Shown here one piece after another: positions 1 through 7,073 of a DNA stretch of 11,450 bases. Source of the DNA: Acidimicrobiia bacterium (GTDB taxonomy: Bacteria > Actinomycetota > Acidimicrobiia > UBA5794 > JAOTWH01); assembly GCA_029863035.1 (NCBI GenBank), contig JAOTWH010000056.1:1-11450 (forward strand), in the 5' to 3' direction. Position numbers and translations under genes: made by a program. Each line of letters begins with the position of its first letter. The stretch's first letter is position 1. The notes below the pieces were generated by a model, which worked only from the letters and a program-made list of their open reading frames with translations, was not told the origin of the DNA and searched no databases.

Positions 1-1071
1 CGCCACAACCTCGACGAGATCGAATCCAGCATCGACCGATATCAGATCGTCGCCGATTTCCGGCGATCGGCGGTGGTCGGTGTGGCAACCGAAGACTGGC
101 ATCTCTACTCGCTGCAAGAGGCTCTTACCAACCATCAGGCCGGCGGCGACAACGTCGAGTTGCTGACAGCAGCGGAAATGCAGGCCCGGGTCCACTCTCC
201 GACGTACCTGGGGGGCCTGATTCGTCACAACGACTCGGCGCTGGTCGATCCGGCCCGGCTGTGCTGGGGACTGCGAGCGGCGGCGGAGTTGTTGGGTGCC
301 ACGGTCTACGAACACTCCCCCGCTACCAACGTGAGCAGTAGTGGGTCGGCCCTCGCGATCGCCACGCCGGGAGGCGTCGCCACATCGCAACGGGCGGTGA
401 TGGCCACCAACGCCTACGCAGGCCCAGTGCGAAAGCCGCGTCGATACGTCGTTCCGGTGTACGACCACGTCCTCATGACCGAACCGCTGAGCAGCAAGCA
501 GATGGCGTCGATCGGATGGCGAGAACGTGAGGGCCTGGCCGACGCGTCAAATCAGTTCCACTATTACCGCCTCAGCGACGACGACCGCATCTTGTGGGGC
601 GGCTACGACGCCACCTACCACTTCAACAACGGCCTGCGCGCCCACCACGATCAGAGCGACCAAGTCCATGGCAAGCTTGCCGAGCACTTCTTCGGGACAT
701 TCCCTCAGCTGGAGGGGTTGAACTTCACCCACCGCTGGGGCGGGCCGATCGCCACCACAACGAGGTTCACCGCGACATGGGGCACCGCACACGATGGGAA
801 GCTCGCCTGGGCGACGGGATACACCGGCCTCGGCGTCGGGGCCAGCCGCTTCGGCGCCAGGGTGGCGCTCGACCTCCTGTTCGGCCAGAGCACCGAGCGG
901 ACCGACCTGGAGATGGTGCGCGACAAGCCCTTCCCGTTCCCGCCAGAGCCGCTTCGCTGGACTGGGGTGCAGCTCACCCGAAAGGCGATCCAGCGGGCGG
1001 ATCGTCGCCAGGGCAAACGAGGGCTCTGGCTGCGGCTGCTCGATCGCTTTGGTGTGGGATTCAACTCGTGA
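1..1071 (+). CDS. FAD-dependent amine oxidoreductase, PuuB-like (5' partial)
   Basis: The frame is open from base 1 to the TGA at 1069-1071, so the first GTG at 73 is not the real start; the N-terminus lies outside the window. The 356 visible residues match the later part of DAO-superfamily flavoproteins. The closest pattern I recognise is gamma-glutamylputrescine oxidase PuuB, which oxidises a glutamylated diamine to an aldehyde, ammonia and H2O2. Similarity includes the YQI-x-x-DF/DY stretch at the visible start, HYYRLSDDDRILWGG in the middle, TFPQLEGL followed by a HRWGG motif, and a GYTGLGVGASRFGAR flavin-contact stretch. By comparison with PuuB about 100-115 residues are missing, including the GxGxxG dinucleotide fold and the GASGRNGG motif. 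The last four bases overlap the next gene, a paralogue. The exact substrate is inferred; another secondary or primary amine is possible. Confidence 0.85.
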   Translation, partial: RHNLDEIESSIDRYQIVADFRRSAVVGVATEDWHLYSLQEALTNHQAGGDNVELLTAAEMQARVHSPTYLGGLIRHNDSALVDPARLCWGLRAAAELLGATVYEHSPATNVSSSGSALAIATPGGVATSQRAVMATNAYAGPVRKPRRYVVPVYDHVLMTEPLSSKQMASIGWREREGLADASNQFHYYRLSDDDRILWGGYDATYHFNNGLRAHHDQSDQVHGKLAEHFFGTFPQLEGLNFTHRWGGPIATTTRFTATWGTAHDGKLAWATGYTGLGVGASRFGARVALDLLFGQSTERTDLEMVRDKPFPFPPEPLRWTGVQLTRKAIQRADRRQGKRGLWLRLLDRFGVGFNS

Positions 1072-2450
1072 GCGACGACCGATACCGCAGTCGATCGTTC
1101 TGGCTCGATGACATGCCTGGCCCGCTCGACCCGCGCCCGCCGCTAGCGGGTGACAGCCAGGTCGACATAGCCATCGTTGGGGGCGGCTACACCGGGCTGT
1201 GGACCGCCTATTACCTGCTGCGGCTGGACCCGACGCTGCGGGTCCTGGTGATCGAGAAGGAGATCGTCGGCTTCGGCGCATCTGGACGCAACGGTGGGTG
1301 GTGCGTTGGTGAGCTGGCGGCCGGGCCAGATCGTCACCAAGAGGTCGCAGGCAATGACGCCGCTCGGCGCTTCCTGCACCAGCTCTTTGATTCGGTTGAC
1401 GAGGTGGGGCGCGTAACGGAGGCAGAGGCGATTGACTGTCACTTCGCCAAGGGCGGCACGATTCGCCTGGCTCGAAACGCAGCGCAGCTCGCTCGCCAGC
1501 GCCAGGAAGTCGACCACCACCAGGGCGAGTTCGGGCTCACCGACGACGACGTCCGGCTGCTCGACGGGGATGAAGCCCGCGGCCACCTCAACGCCAGCGG
1601 GGTTATCGGCGGTCTGTTCTTCGCCCACGCTGCGGCGCTACACCCGACACGTCTAGTTCGAGGCCTGGGCGACGCGGTGGAGCGTCTCGGCGCCACGATC
1701 GCCGAGCAGACTGCCGCCACCGCCATCGAGCCGGGTCGGGTGGTCACCGACCGGGGCACGGTGCGAGCGGATGTGGTGGTGAGAGCTCTCGAGGGATACA
1801 CGGCCAGCCTCGACAGTCACCGCCGCACGCTGACGCCGCTCTATTCACTGATGGTTGCCACCGAGCCTCTACCAGATGACGCCTGGGCCGAGATCGGACT
1901 GGCCGAGAGGCAGACGTTCGCCGACGACCGTCACATGGTCATCTACGGCCAGCGCACCGCCGATGGCCGCATCGCCTTCGGTGGTCGGGGTGCGCCGTAC
2001 GGCTTCGGGTCCCGCATCGACCCGGCCATCGAGCGACGATCGCGTATCCACGACCTAATCGTCGCGACGCTTGTCGAACTACTGCCGTCGGTCAAGGACA
2101 TGGCCATCACCCACCGCTGGGGAGGGGTGCTGGGCGTACCCCGCGACTGGTTCCCTTCGGTGGGTTTCGACCGCCAAAGTGGCGCCGCCTGGGCGGGCGG
2201 CTACGTAGGAGAGGGGGTTGCTGCTTCCAATCTGGCGGGGCGGACACTCGCCGACCTCATCACTGGCACCGATTCTCCGCGGGTCGATCTCCCCTGGGTG
2301 GGCCATCGCTCTCGCAACTGGGCGCCTGAACCACTCCGCTGGCTGTCGATAAACGGCGCCCTGCGCGTCATGGGGCTGGCCGACCGATCCGAGTCGCGTT
2401 CGGGGAAGGACTCCAGGTTGGCGAGGGGAATGTGGCGCTTCCTCCGCTGA
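1068..2450 (+). CDS. FAD-dependent amine oxidoreductase, PuuB/DAO family
   Basis: I place the start at GTG 1068-1070, overlapping the TGA of the upstream gene (GTGA), which suggests translational coupling. The same frame is open further upstream only because it reads through the upstream gene out of frame. The 460-residue protein has a short N-terminal SFWLDD segment, the FAD-binding GGGYTG at residues 38-43, the ribose-contacting Glu63 at the end of the second strand, and GFGASGRNGGW at 68-78, typical of PuuB-type oxidases. Later come YSLMVATEPLPDD, a HRWGG motif and GYVGEGVAASNLAGR, the second flavin-contact region. It should deaminate an amine using FAD, with oxygen or an electron carrier as acceptor. 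It shares the PEPLRW motif near its C-terminus with the preceding protein, consistent with tandem duplication and divergence. No signal peptide is visible, so it is cytoplasmic. The substrate is not determined. Confidence 0.88.
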   Translation: MSDDRYRSRSFWLDDMPGPLDPRPPLAGDSQVDIAIVGGGYTGLWTAYYLLRLDPTLRVLVIEKEIVGFGASGRNGGWCVGELAAGPDRHQEVAGNDAARRFLHQLFDSVDEVGRVTEAEAIDCHFAKGGTIRLARNAAQLARQRQEVDHHQGEFGLTDDDVRLLDGDEARGHLNASGVIGGLFFAHAAALHPTRLVRGLGDAVERLGATIAEQTAATAIEPGRVVTDRGTVRADVVVRALEGYTASLDSHRRTLTPLYSLMVATEPLPDDAWAEIGLAERQTFADDRHMVIYGQRTADGRIAFGGRGAPYGFGSRIDPAIERRSRIHDLIVATLVELLPSVKDMAITHRWGGVLGVPRDWFPSVGFDRQSGAAWAGGYVGEGVAASNLAGRTLADLITGTDSPRVDLPWVGHRSRNWAPEPLRWLSINGALRVMGLADRSESRSGKDSRLARGMWRFLR

Positions 2451-2487
2451 TCGCGCGGGTGTTGCGCTCGATACGATTGCGACCAGG

Positions 2488-4950
2488 ATGACTGAGAGCT
2501 CCAACGCACCCGGTCCCCAGCTGCCGGACCGCACTCAGGTGCTGGTCATCGGAGGTGGCATCATCGGATGCAGCGTTGCATATCACCTCACGCGACGCGG
2601 CATCACCGACGTCACCGTCATCGAACAGGGCAAGCTCACCGGTGGCACCACCTGGCACGCCGCCGGCCTTGTCTCCCAGCTCAAGTCCTCCCACAGCCTC
2701 ACCAGGTTGGCAACATATTCGGCTCGTCTGTTCGAGGAGCTCGAGGACGAAACAGGCCAAGCCACCGGCTATCGCACCCCCGGTTCGATCTCGGTCGCCT
2801 CCGACGAGGAGCGTTGGGAGGAGATCCTGCGGGGCGCGTCCATGGCCACCACCTGTGATGTCGAGACCGAGGAGATCGACCTCGATAGGGCCGCGGAGCT
2901 GTTCCCGCTCCTCAACACCGACGACCTCATCGGCGCCCTCTACATACCCCGCGATGGACAGACTTCTCCGGTGGATACGACCATGGCATTGGCTGCTGGG
3001 GCAAGGAAACGCGGCGCCCGCATCATCGAAGGGGTTGCGGTGGAGAAGCTGCTGACTGACGACGGCAAGGTGGTCGGGGTCGAAACCGAGCAGGGCCGCA
3101 TCGAGGCCGAGACGGTGGTGTTGGCTACCGGCATCTGGACTCGGCAACTGGCAGCCACCATCGGGGTGAACGTGCCGCTCCAAGCCTGTGAGCACTTCTA
3201 CGTCGTCACCGAGCCGCTCGATGGGGTGCCGCCCGGCATGCCCACCCTGCGCGACCCGAGCGGATACACCTACTTCAAGGAAGAGACGGGCAAGATCATG
3301 GCCGGGTTCTTCGAGCCGAGGGGCAAGGTGTGGAAACTCGACGGCATTCCCCGCGACTTCTCGTTTGGCACGCTGCCCGAGGACTGGGACCACGTTGGAC
3401 CTATCTTCGAGCGGGCCATCCACCGCGTTCCAGCCTTGGGCGAGTGCGAACTCCAGCTGTTCTTCAACGGCCCCGAGGCGTTCACCCCGGATGGCGTCTA
3501 CTACCTGGGTGAAGCGCCGGAGGTTGACGGCTGCTTCGTCGCCGCCGGGTTCAACTCTGTGGGCCTGCAGTCGGCCGGCGGAGTGGGATGGGTGCTGGCC
3601 GACTGGATCGCCGACCGTCACCCGCCGATGGACCTGTCTTCAGTGGACATCCGCCGCGCCTTTCCGTTCCAGGCCGAGCCCGAATACCTCGAAGAGCGGA
3701 TCTCGGAGAGCCTCGGCTTGCTGTATGCCATGCACTGGCCCTTCCGCCAATACGAGAGCGCACGAGACCAACGCCTCTCCCCCATCCACGACCGCCTACG
3801 GGCGGCAGGCGCGGTGTTCGGTGAAGTGGCAGGTTGGGAGAGGCCTAACTGGTTCGCCCCCGACGGCCAGGAACGGGCCTACGAATACAGCTACGGCAAG
3901 CAGAATTGGTTCGAGGCGTCGGGAGTCGAGTGCGATGCGGTGCGCAATGCAGTCGGGTTCTTCGATCAGGCCTCGTTCACGAAGACCCGGGTCAAAGGCC
4001 CGGACGCGGCGGCCGCCCTCAACGAGATCTGCGCCAATCAGGTGGACGTTCCGGTCGGCAAGGCTGTCTACACCCAATGGTGCAACGACCGGGGCGGAAT
4101 CGAGGCCGACCTGACGGTCACCCGCCTCAGTGAGGCCGATTACTTGGTGGTCGGGGCCGCAGTAACCGGCACCCGGGACCGAGCATGGCTGCGTCGCGGC
4201 TGTCGGGATCACGACGTCACGATCACCGACATCACCGACGAGGTCACGATGTTCGGCGTGATGGGCCCCAACTCCAGGGCACTTCTATCCGAGTTGACTC
4301 AGAATCCCCTCAACAGCGACCAATTCCCGTTCGGAACCGCCCAACACATCGAGCTAGCAGGACACGAGGTGCTGGCCATGCGGATGACCTACGAAGGCGA
4401 GCTGGGCTGGGAGCTCTACCTGCCATGGATGGAGGCGCCGGCCCTCCACGACGCCATCTTCGAGGCCGGGGCCAGCCATGGGCTTCGCTACGCCGGGTAC
4501 CACGCCATGAACACCTTGCGACTCGAGGCGGGCTATCGCCATTGGGGCCACGACATCACAGACGAGGACACCCCGGTCGAGGCTGGGCTCGGCTTTGCGG
4601 TGGCATGGGACAAGCCATCGTTCAGGGGTCGCGAGGCACTCCTGGCCCAGCGCGAGGTCCCCCGCACCAAGCGCCTCATCCAGTTCCGCTTGGAGGATCC
4701 GGATCGGCTGCTCTATCACGATGAGCCCATCTATCGCGACGGCGAGCTAGTGGGCCGCACCTCTTCCGGCATGTGGAGCTACGTCGAGAATCGATGCCTG
4801 GCAATGGGCTATCTCAACAATCCCGACGGCGTCACCAAGGATTGGCTCGATTCAGGCAGCTTCGAGATCGAAGTGGCCACAGAACGCATCCCGGCTACCG
4901 CGTCCGTTCGATCCTTCTACGACCCCGATAGCGAGCGCATCCACCTCTGA
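2488..4950 (+). CDS. Dimethylglycine/sarcosine dehydrogenase-like FAD-GcvT fusion protein
   Basis: The 820-residue protein joins a DAO-type FAD domain (about residues 16-370), a short central linker domain (about 375-440) and a GcvT-like aminomethyltransferase domain (about 440-700) with its C-terminal barrel (about 715-815). This is the length and order of dimethylglycine and sarcosine dehydrogenases, which oxidatively remove an N-methyl group and pass the one-carbon unit to tetrahydrofolate. GGGIIG at 22-27 is the dinucleotide motif. His57 in GTTWHAAGL lies where mitochondrial dimethylglycine dehydrogenase carries covalent FAD. Asp541 in RGGIEADL corresponds to the catalytic or folate-contacting Asp of the GcvT family. 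The ATG follows the previous gene by 37 bp with only a weak purine-rich CCAGG before it; the two genes are probably co-transcribed. It is cytoplasmic. The demethylated substrate (dimethylglycine, sarcosine or another N-methyl amine) cannot be fixed from sequence alone. Confidence 0.9.
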   Translation: MTESSNAPGPQLPDRTQVLVIGGGIIGCSVAYHLTRRGITDVTVIEQGKLTGGTTWHAAGLVSQLKSSHSLTRLATYSARLFEELEDETGQATGYRTPGSISVASDEERWEEILRGASMATTCDVETEEIDLDRAAELFPLLNTDDLIGALYIPRDGQTSPVDTTMALAAGARKRGARIIEGVAVEKLLTDDGKVVGVETEQGRIEAETVVLATGIWTRQLAATIGVNVPLQACEHFYVVTEPLDGVPPGMPTLRDPSGYTYFKEETGKIMAGFFEPRGKVWKLDGIPRDFSFGTLPEDWDHVGPIFERAIHRVPALGECELQLFFNGPEAFTPDGVYYLGEAPEVDGCFVAAGFNSVGLQSAGGVGWVLADWIADRHPPMDLSSVDIRRAFPFQAEPEYLEERISESLGLLYAMHWPFRQYESARDQRLSPIHDRLRAAGAVFGEVAGWERPNWFAPDGQERAYEYSYGKQNWFEASGVECDAVRNAVGFFDQASFTKTRVKGPDAAAALNEICANQVDVPVGKAVYTQWCNDRGGIEADLTVTRLSEADYLVVGAAVTGTRDRAWLRRGCRDHDVTITDITDEVTMFGVMGPNSRALLSELTQNPLNSDQFPFGTAQHIELAGHEVLAMRMTYEGELGWELYLPWMEAPALHDAIFEAGASHGLRYAGYHAMNTLRLEAGYRHWGHDITDEDTPVEAGLGFAVAWDKPSFRGREALLAQREVPRTKRLIQFRLEDPDRLLYHDEPIYRDGELVGRTSSGMWSYVENRCLAMGYLNNPDGVTKDWLDSGSFEIEVATERIPATASVRSFYDPDSERIHL

Positions 4951-4954
4951 CGGC

Positions 4955-6970
4955 TTAGCGCTCCCGCTGGAAGGCCAGTTCTTTGTCGTCTTGATCGGCG
5001 TCCATCTCGCGGGCGTAACGGTGCCCGGAGTACACCGCAGTGGCGATGGTGCCCGGAGCGTTGCAGTCGCCGATGCGCTGGATATCCATGCGGTCCGCCA
5101 GTGCGTGGTACAAGGCATCCTGAGGAAGCCGAGAGGTGACCATCACCACGCCTTCCGCCGCCACCTCTCGGGTGTCGCCGGTGTAGATGCTCTCCAACAC
5201 CGCGGAAGCCTCGTTCACACCGGCCAGCGAGATCCCGGTCTCGAGCACAACACCCAGCTGCATGAGCCTCTGCTGGATTCGGTACTGCTCCTCGGTGAGC
5301 GTGGTCCAGGTCGACACCTCGTTGGCCGGCGTCGCCAGCGTCACCTCGCATCCCGCCAGCTGGAGGGTCTCGGCGATGATGCCCCCCATGTAATAGTGGT
5401 CGTCATCGAACACCACCACGGGGCCCGGCGGCCGCACCCCGGCCATGATGTCGTCCGGCGTCATCACGTTGGACCCCTCCCAGCCCGGCACCGGTTCCTC
5501 CAGCAAGCGCCCGGTTCCTTCGCGGCGCCACTTGGCTCCGGTCGCAATGGCTACGCGATCGGCCCCGAACTCGAGGATCTGCTCCTCGTCCACCACGCTG
5601 TCCAGGTAGAACTCGACGTTGGGCAGCTTGGAGATCTGGTTGAGGCGCCAATCCCTGACCCGACCCCATTCGGCCAGCCCGGTGAGCGAGGATTCGAGCG
5701 CCACCCGCCCTCCCAGCTCGGAGCGCGCTTCGGCGATCGTGACCTGGTAGCCGCGCTTGCCAAGCGCCACGGCAGCTTCCAGACCGGCGGGGCCGCCACC
5801 AACGATGAGAACCGATGCGTCGGAGCCCTTGGCGGGGATGCGCTCGGGGTGCCAGCCCTTGCGCCACTCCTCCCCCATGGTTGGGTTCTGGGTGCACCGA
5901 ATCGGAGTGCCGGTCTGATCTCCGGTGTAGCAAATGTTGCATCCGATGCACTCCCGGATCTCGTCGTCACGACCCTCGGCGATCTTTTGCGGAAGGAAGG
6001 GGTCTGCGATCGAGGGGCGAGCTGCGCCGACCAGGTCGATCACGCCTTGGCGAACCAAGCGCAGCATCGTCTCGGGTGAGGTGAAGCGCCCAACGCTCAC
6101 CACCGGCTTTTGGGTGACTCCCTTCACCCACGACATGGTGGCCTCGAGGCTGGCCTCCTTGACGAATCGCGAGGTCCCCATCTCGAAGGTGTAGTCGTGA
6201 ACCGTGATGTCCCACAGGTCGGGGAGATCAGCCAACAACTCGAGCATGGCCCTTGGCTCTGCGGTGTCCTGATCGTCATCCTCCCCGCCCGAGCTAGCGG
6301 AGAAGCGAACTGCTACAGCGCAGGTATCGCCCACAGCTTCCTTGGTCTCCTCGATCAGCTCCCGCAACAATCGGGCACGGTTCTCCAATGACCCGCCGTA
6401 CTCATCGCTTCGTTGGTTCGAGGGCATGAGGAACTGGCGAAGCAGGTACCAATGCGCCGCGTACACGTAAACGATGTCGAAACCAGCCTGCTGGGCCCGC
6501 TTGGCCGCCTCCAGGTGCCAGGTCTTCAGTTGTTTGATGTCGGCCTTGTCCATGGCCCGGGTCTGGACTGGGTCCCACACCCCGGCCGGTCGGGAAAACG
6601 TTCCCAACGGCACTTCCCTGGAGTAGTGGTTGGCACTGGCGGCGCCGCCGTGCCACAACTCGACGCCGGCCAAGGCACCATGGGCATGGATCTTCTCGAC
6701 CGTGAGCCCCAGCGCCCGCACGTCGTTGTCGTCCCACAGCGAGGCAGACGGATAGGGCTCATCGTCCGACGACGGGTGAATCGAGCAGTACTCGGTGCAC
6801 ACCGTGCCCCAGCCCCCCTCGGCCTTCACCCCGCGCAGCCCGGCCAGGCTCTCCGGACGCCGGTACCCCATGCCGGTGCAATGCGGGACCTGATAGAAGC
6901 GGTTGGGCGCAGTGACCGGCCCAATCTGAACAGGCTCAAAAAGAACGTCGAACCGAGGATCGCGCGGCAT
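4955..6970 (-). CDS. TMADH-family iron-sulfur flavoprotein amine dehydrogenase
   Basis: The 671-residue protein has the trimethylamine dehydrogenase layout: an FMN TIM barrel (about 1-340), a 4Fe-4S cluster and two C-terminal nucleotide-binding folds (GGGPAG at 391-396; a second around 500-530). Cys31 in QVPHCTG fits the Cys that holds 6-S-cysteinyl FMN. The cluster ligands are Cys341, Cys344, Cys347 and Cys359. Tyr170 and His173 fit the TMADH catalytic Tyr169/His172; Tyr61, Ser75 and Trp106 fit Tyr60, Ser74 and Trp105. However, the loop bearing Trp264/Asp267 is about three residues shorter, and the Trp355 position is Asp351, so the trimethylammonium pocket is not conserved. It should oxidatively N-dealkylate an amine and pass electrons onward, classically to ETF. 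Relatives include di- and trimethylamine dehydrogenases, histamine dehydrogenase and the dimethylglycine demethylase subunit DgcA. It is shorter than the roughly 730-residue TMADH, mainly at the C-terminus and in a late loop. The family is certain; the substrate is not. Confidence 0.92.
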   Translation of the reverse strand: MPRDPRFDVLFEPVQIGPVTAPNRFYQVPHCTGMGYRRPESLAGLRGVKAEGGWGTVCTEYCSIHPSSDDEPYPSASLWDDNDVRALGLTVEKIHAHGALAGVELWHGGAASANHYSREVPLGTFSRPAGVWDPVQTRAMDKADIKQLKTWHLEAAKRAQQAGFDIVYVYAAHWYLLRQFLMPSNQRSDEYGGSLENRARLLRELIEETKEAVGDTCAVAVRFSASSGGEDDDQDTAEPRAMLELLADLPDLWDITVHDYTFEMGTSRFVKEASLEATMSWVKGVTQKPVVSVGRFTSPETMLRLVRQGVIDLVGAARPSIADPFLPQKIAEGRDDEIRECIGCNICYTGDQTGTPIRCTQNPTMGEEWRKGWHPERIPAKGSDASVLIVGGGPAGLEAAVALGKRGYQVTIAEARSELGGRVALESSLTGLAEWGRVRDWRLNQISKLPNVEFYLDSVVDEEQILEFGADRVAIATGAKWRREGTGRLLEEPVPGWEGSNVMTPDDIMAGVRPPGPVVVFDDDHYYMGGIIAETLQLAGCEVTLATPANEVSTWTTLTEEQYRIQQRLMQLGVVLETGISLAGVNEASAVLESIYTGDTREVAAEGVVMVTSRLPQDALYHALADRMDIQRIGDCNAPGTIATAVYSGHRYAREMDADQDDKELAFQRER

Positions 6971-6975
6971 CTAGG

Positions 6976-6981
6976 TCCTCC
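6976..6981 (-). promoter_or_regulatory. Ribosome binding site of the TMADH-like gene
   Basis: On the minus strand GGAGGA lies five bases before the ATG at 6968-6970. It is the best Shine-Dalgarno sequence in the window and fixes the start codon, which also matches the family N-terminus (RDPRFDVLFEP, as in TMADH). Confidence 0.85.
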
Positions 6982-6995
6982 GCGTTAAGCAAGCT

Positions 6996-7029
6996 GGGAG
7001 GGGCCGGTCCCAACGGACCGACCCCTCCC
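6996..7029 (-). terminator. Strong intercistronic hairpin between potD and the TMADH-like gene
   Basis: Two 15-base arms (6996-7010 and 7015-7029) pair with a single C/A mismatch around a four-base CAAC loop, giving a very GC-rich stem. It lies 44 bp beyond the potD stop and 14 bp before the ribosome binding site of the next gene. On the plus strand the stem is followed by a pyrimidine-rich TCTTCTT; on the minus strand, which carries the genes, there is no clear U tract. It may be a rho-independent-type terminator of the importer operon (U tracts are often poor in actinobacteria), a partial attenuator, or a 3' stabilising stem. The structure is seen directly; its role is inferred. Confidence 0.6.
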
Positions 7030-7073
7030 TCTTCTTGCCTTGAGACTCAGCGTCTGGGGAGTCAGAGCCTTGC

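Larger units (their letters stand above)
6971..7073. other. Intergenic region potD / TMADH-like gene
   Basis: This is the longest non-coding stretch in the window (103 bp). It holds the ribosome binding site of the downstream gene and the strong hairpin, listed separately. A weaker 5-bp inverted repeat (GACTC at 7044-7048, GAGTC at 7059-7063) sits just after the potD stop. I see no convincing -35/-10 pair for a separate promoter on either strand. Confidence 0.6.

Noticed and set aside
594..1067. Upstream extension of the second oxidoreductase to an ATG at 594.
   Set aside because: The extra residues read the first gene out of frame; homology begins just after GTG 1068, where the GTGA overlap gives a natural start.
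2472..2477. TACGAT resembling an actinobacterial -10 box just before the FAD-GcvT start, which would give a nearly leaderless transcript.
   Set aside because: No -35-like sequence at suitable spacing and a six-base match is common by chance; co-transcription with the upstream gene is simpler.
2368..3621. Long open frame (417 codons) on the minus strand opposite the FAD-GcvT gene.
   Set aside because: It lies wholly antisense to well-recognised coding sequence, shows no family motif, and long antisense frames are expected in high-GC DNA.
4957..4968. Small inverted repeat AGCG/CGCT at the convergent stop codons, considered as a terminator.
   Set aside because: Only a 4-bp stem with no T tract on either strand.
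4991..6079. Long open frame (362 codons) on the plus strand opposite the TMADH-like gene.
   Set aside because: Antisense shadow of a clearly conserved gene; composition is rich in His, Arg and Gly with no recognisable domain.
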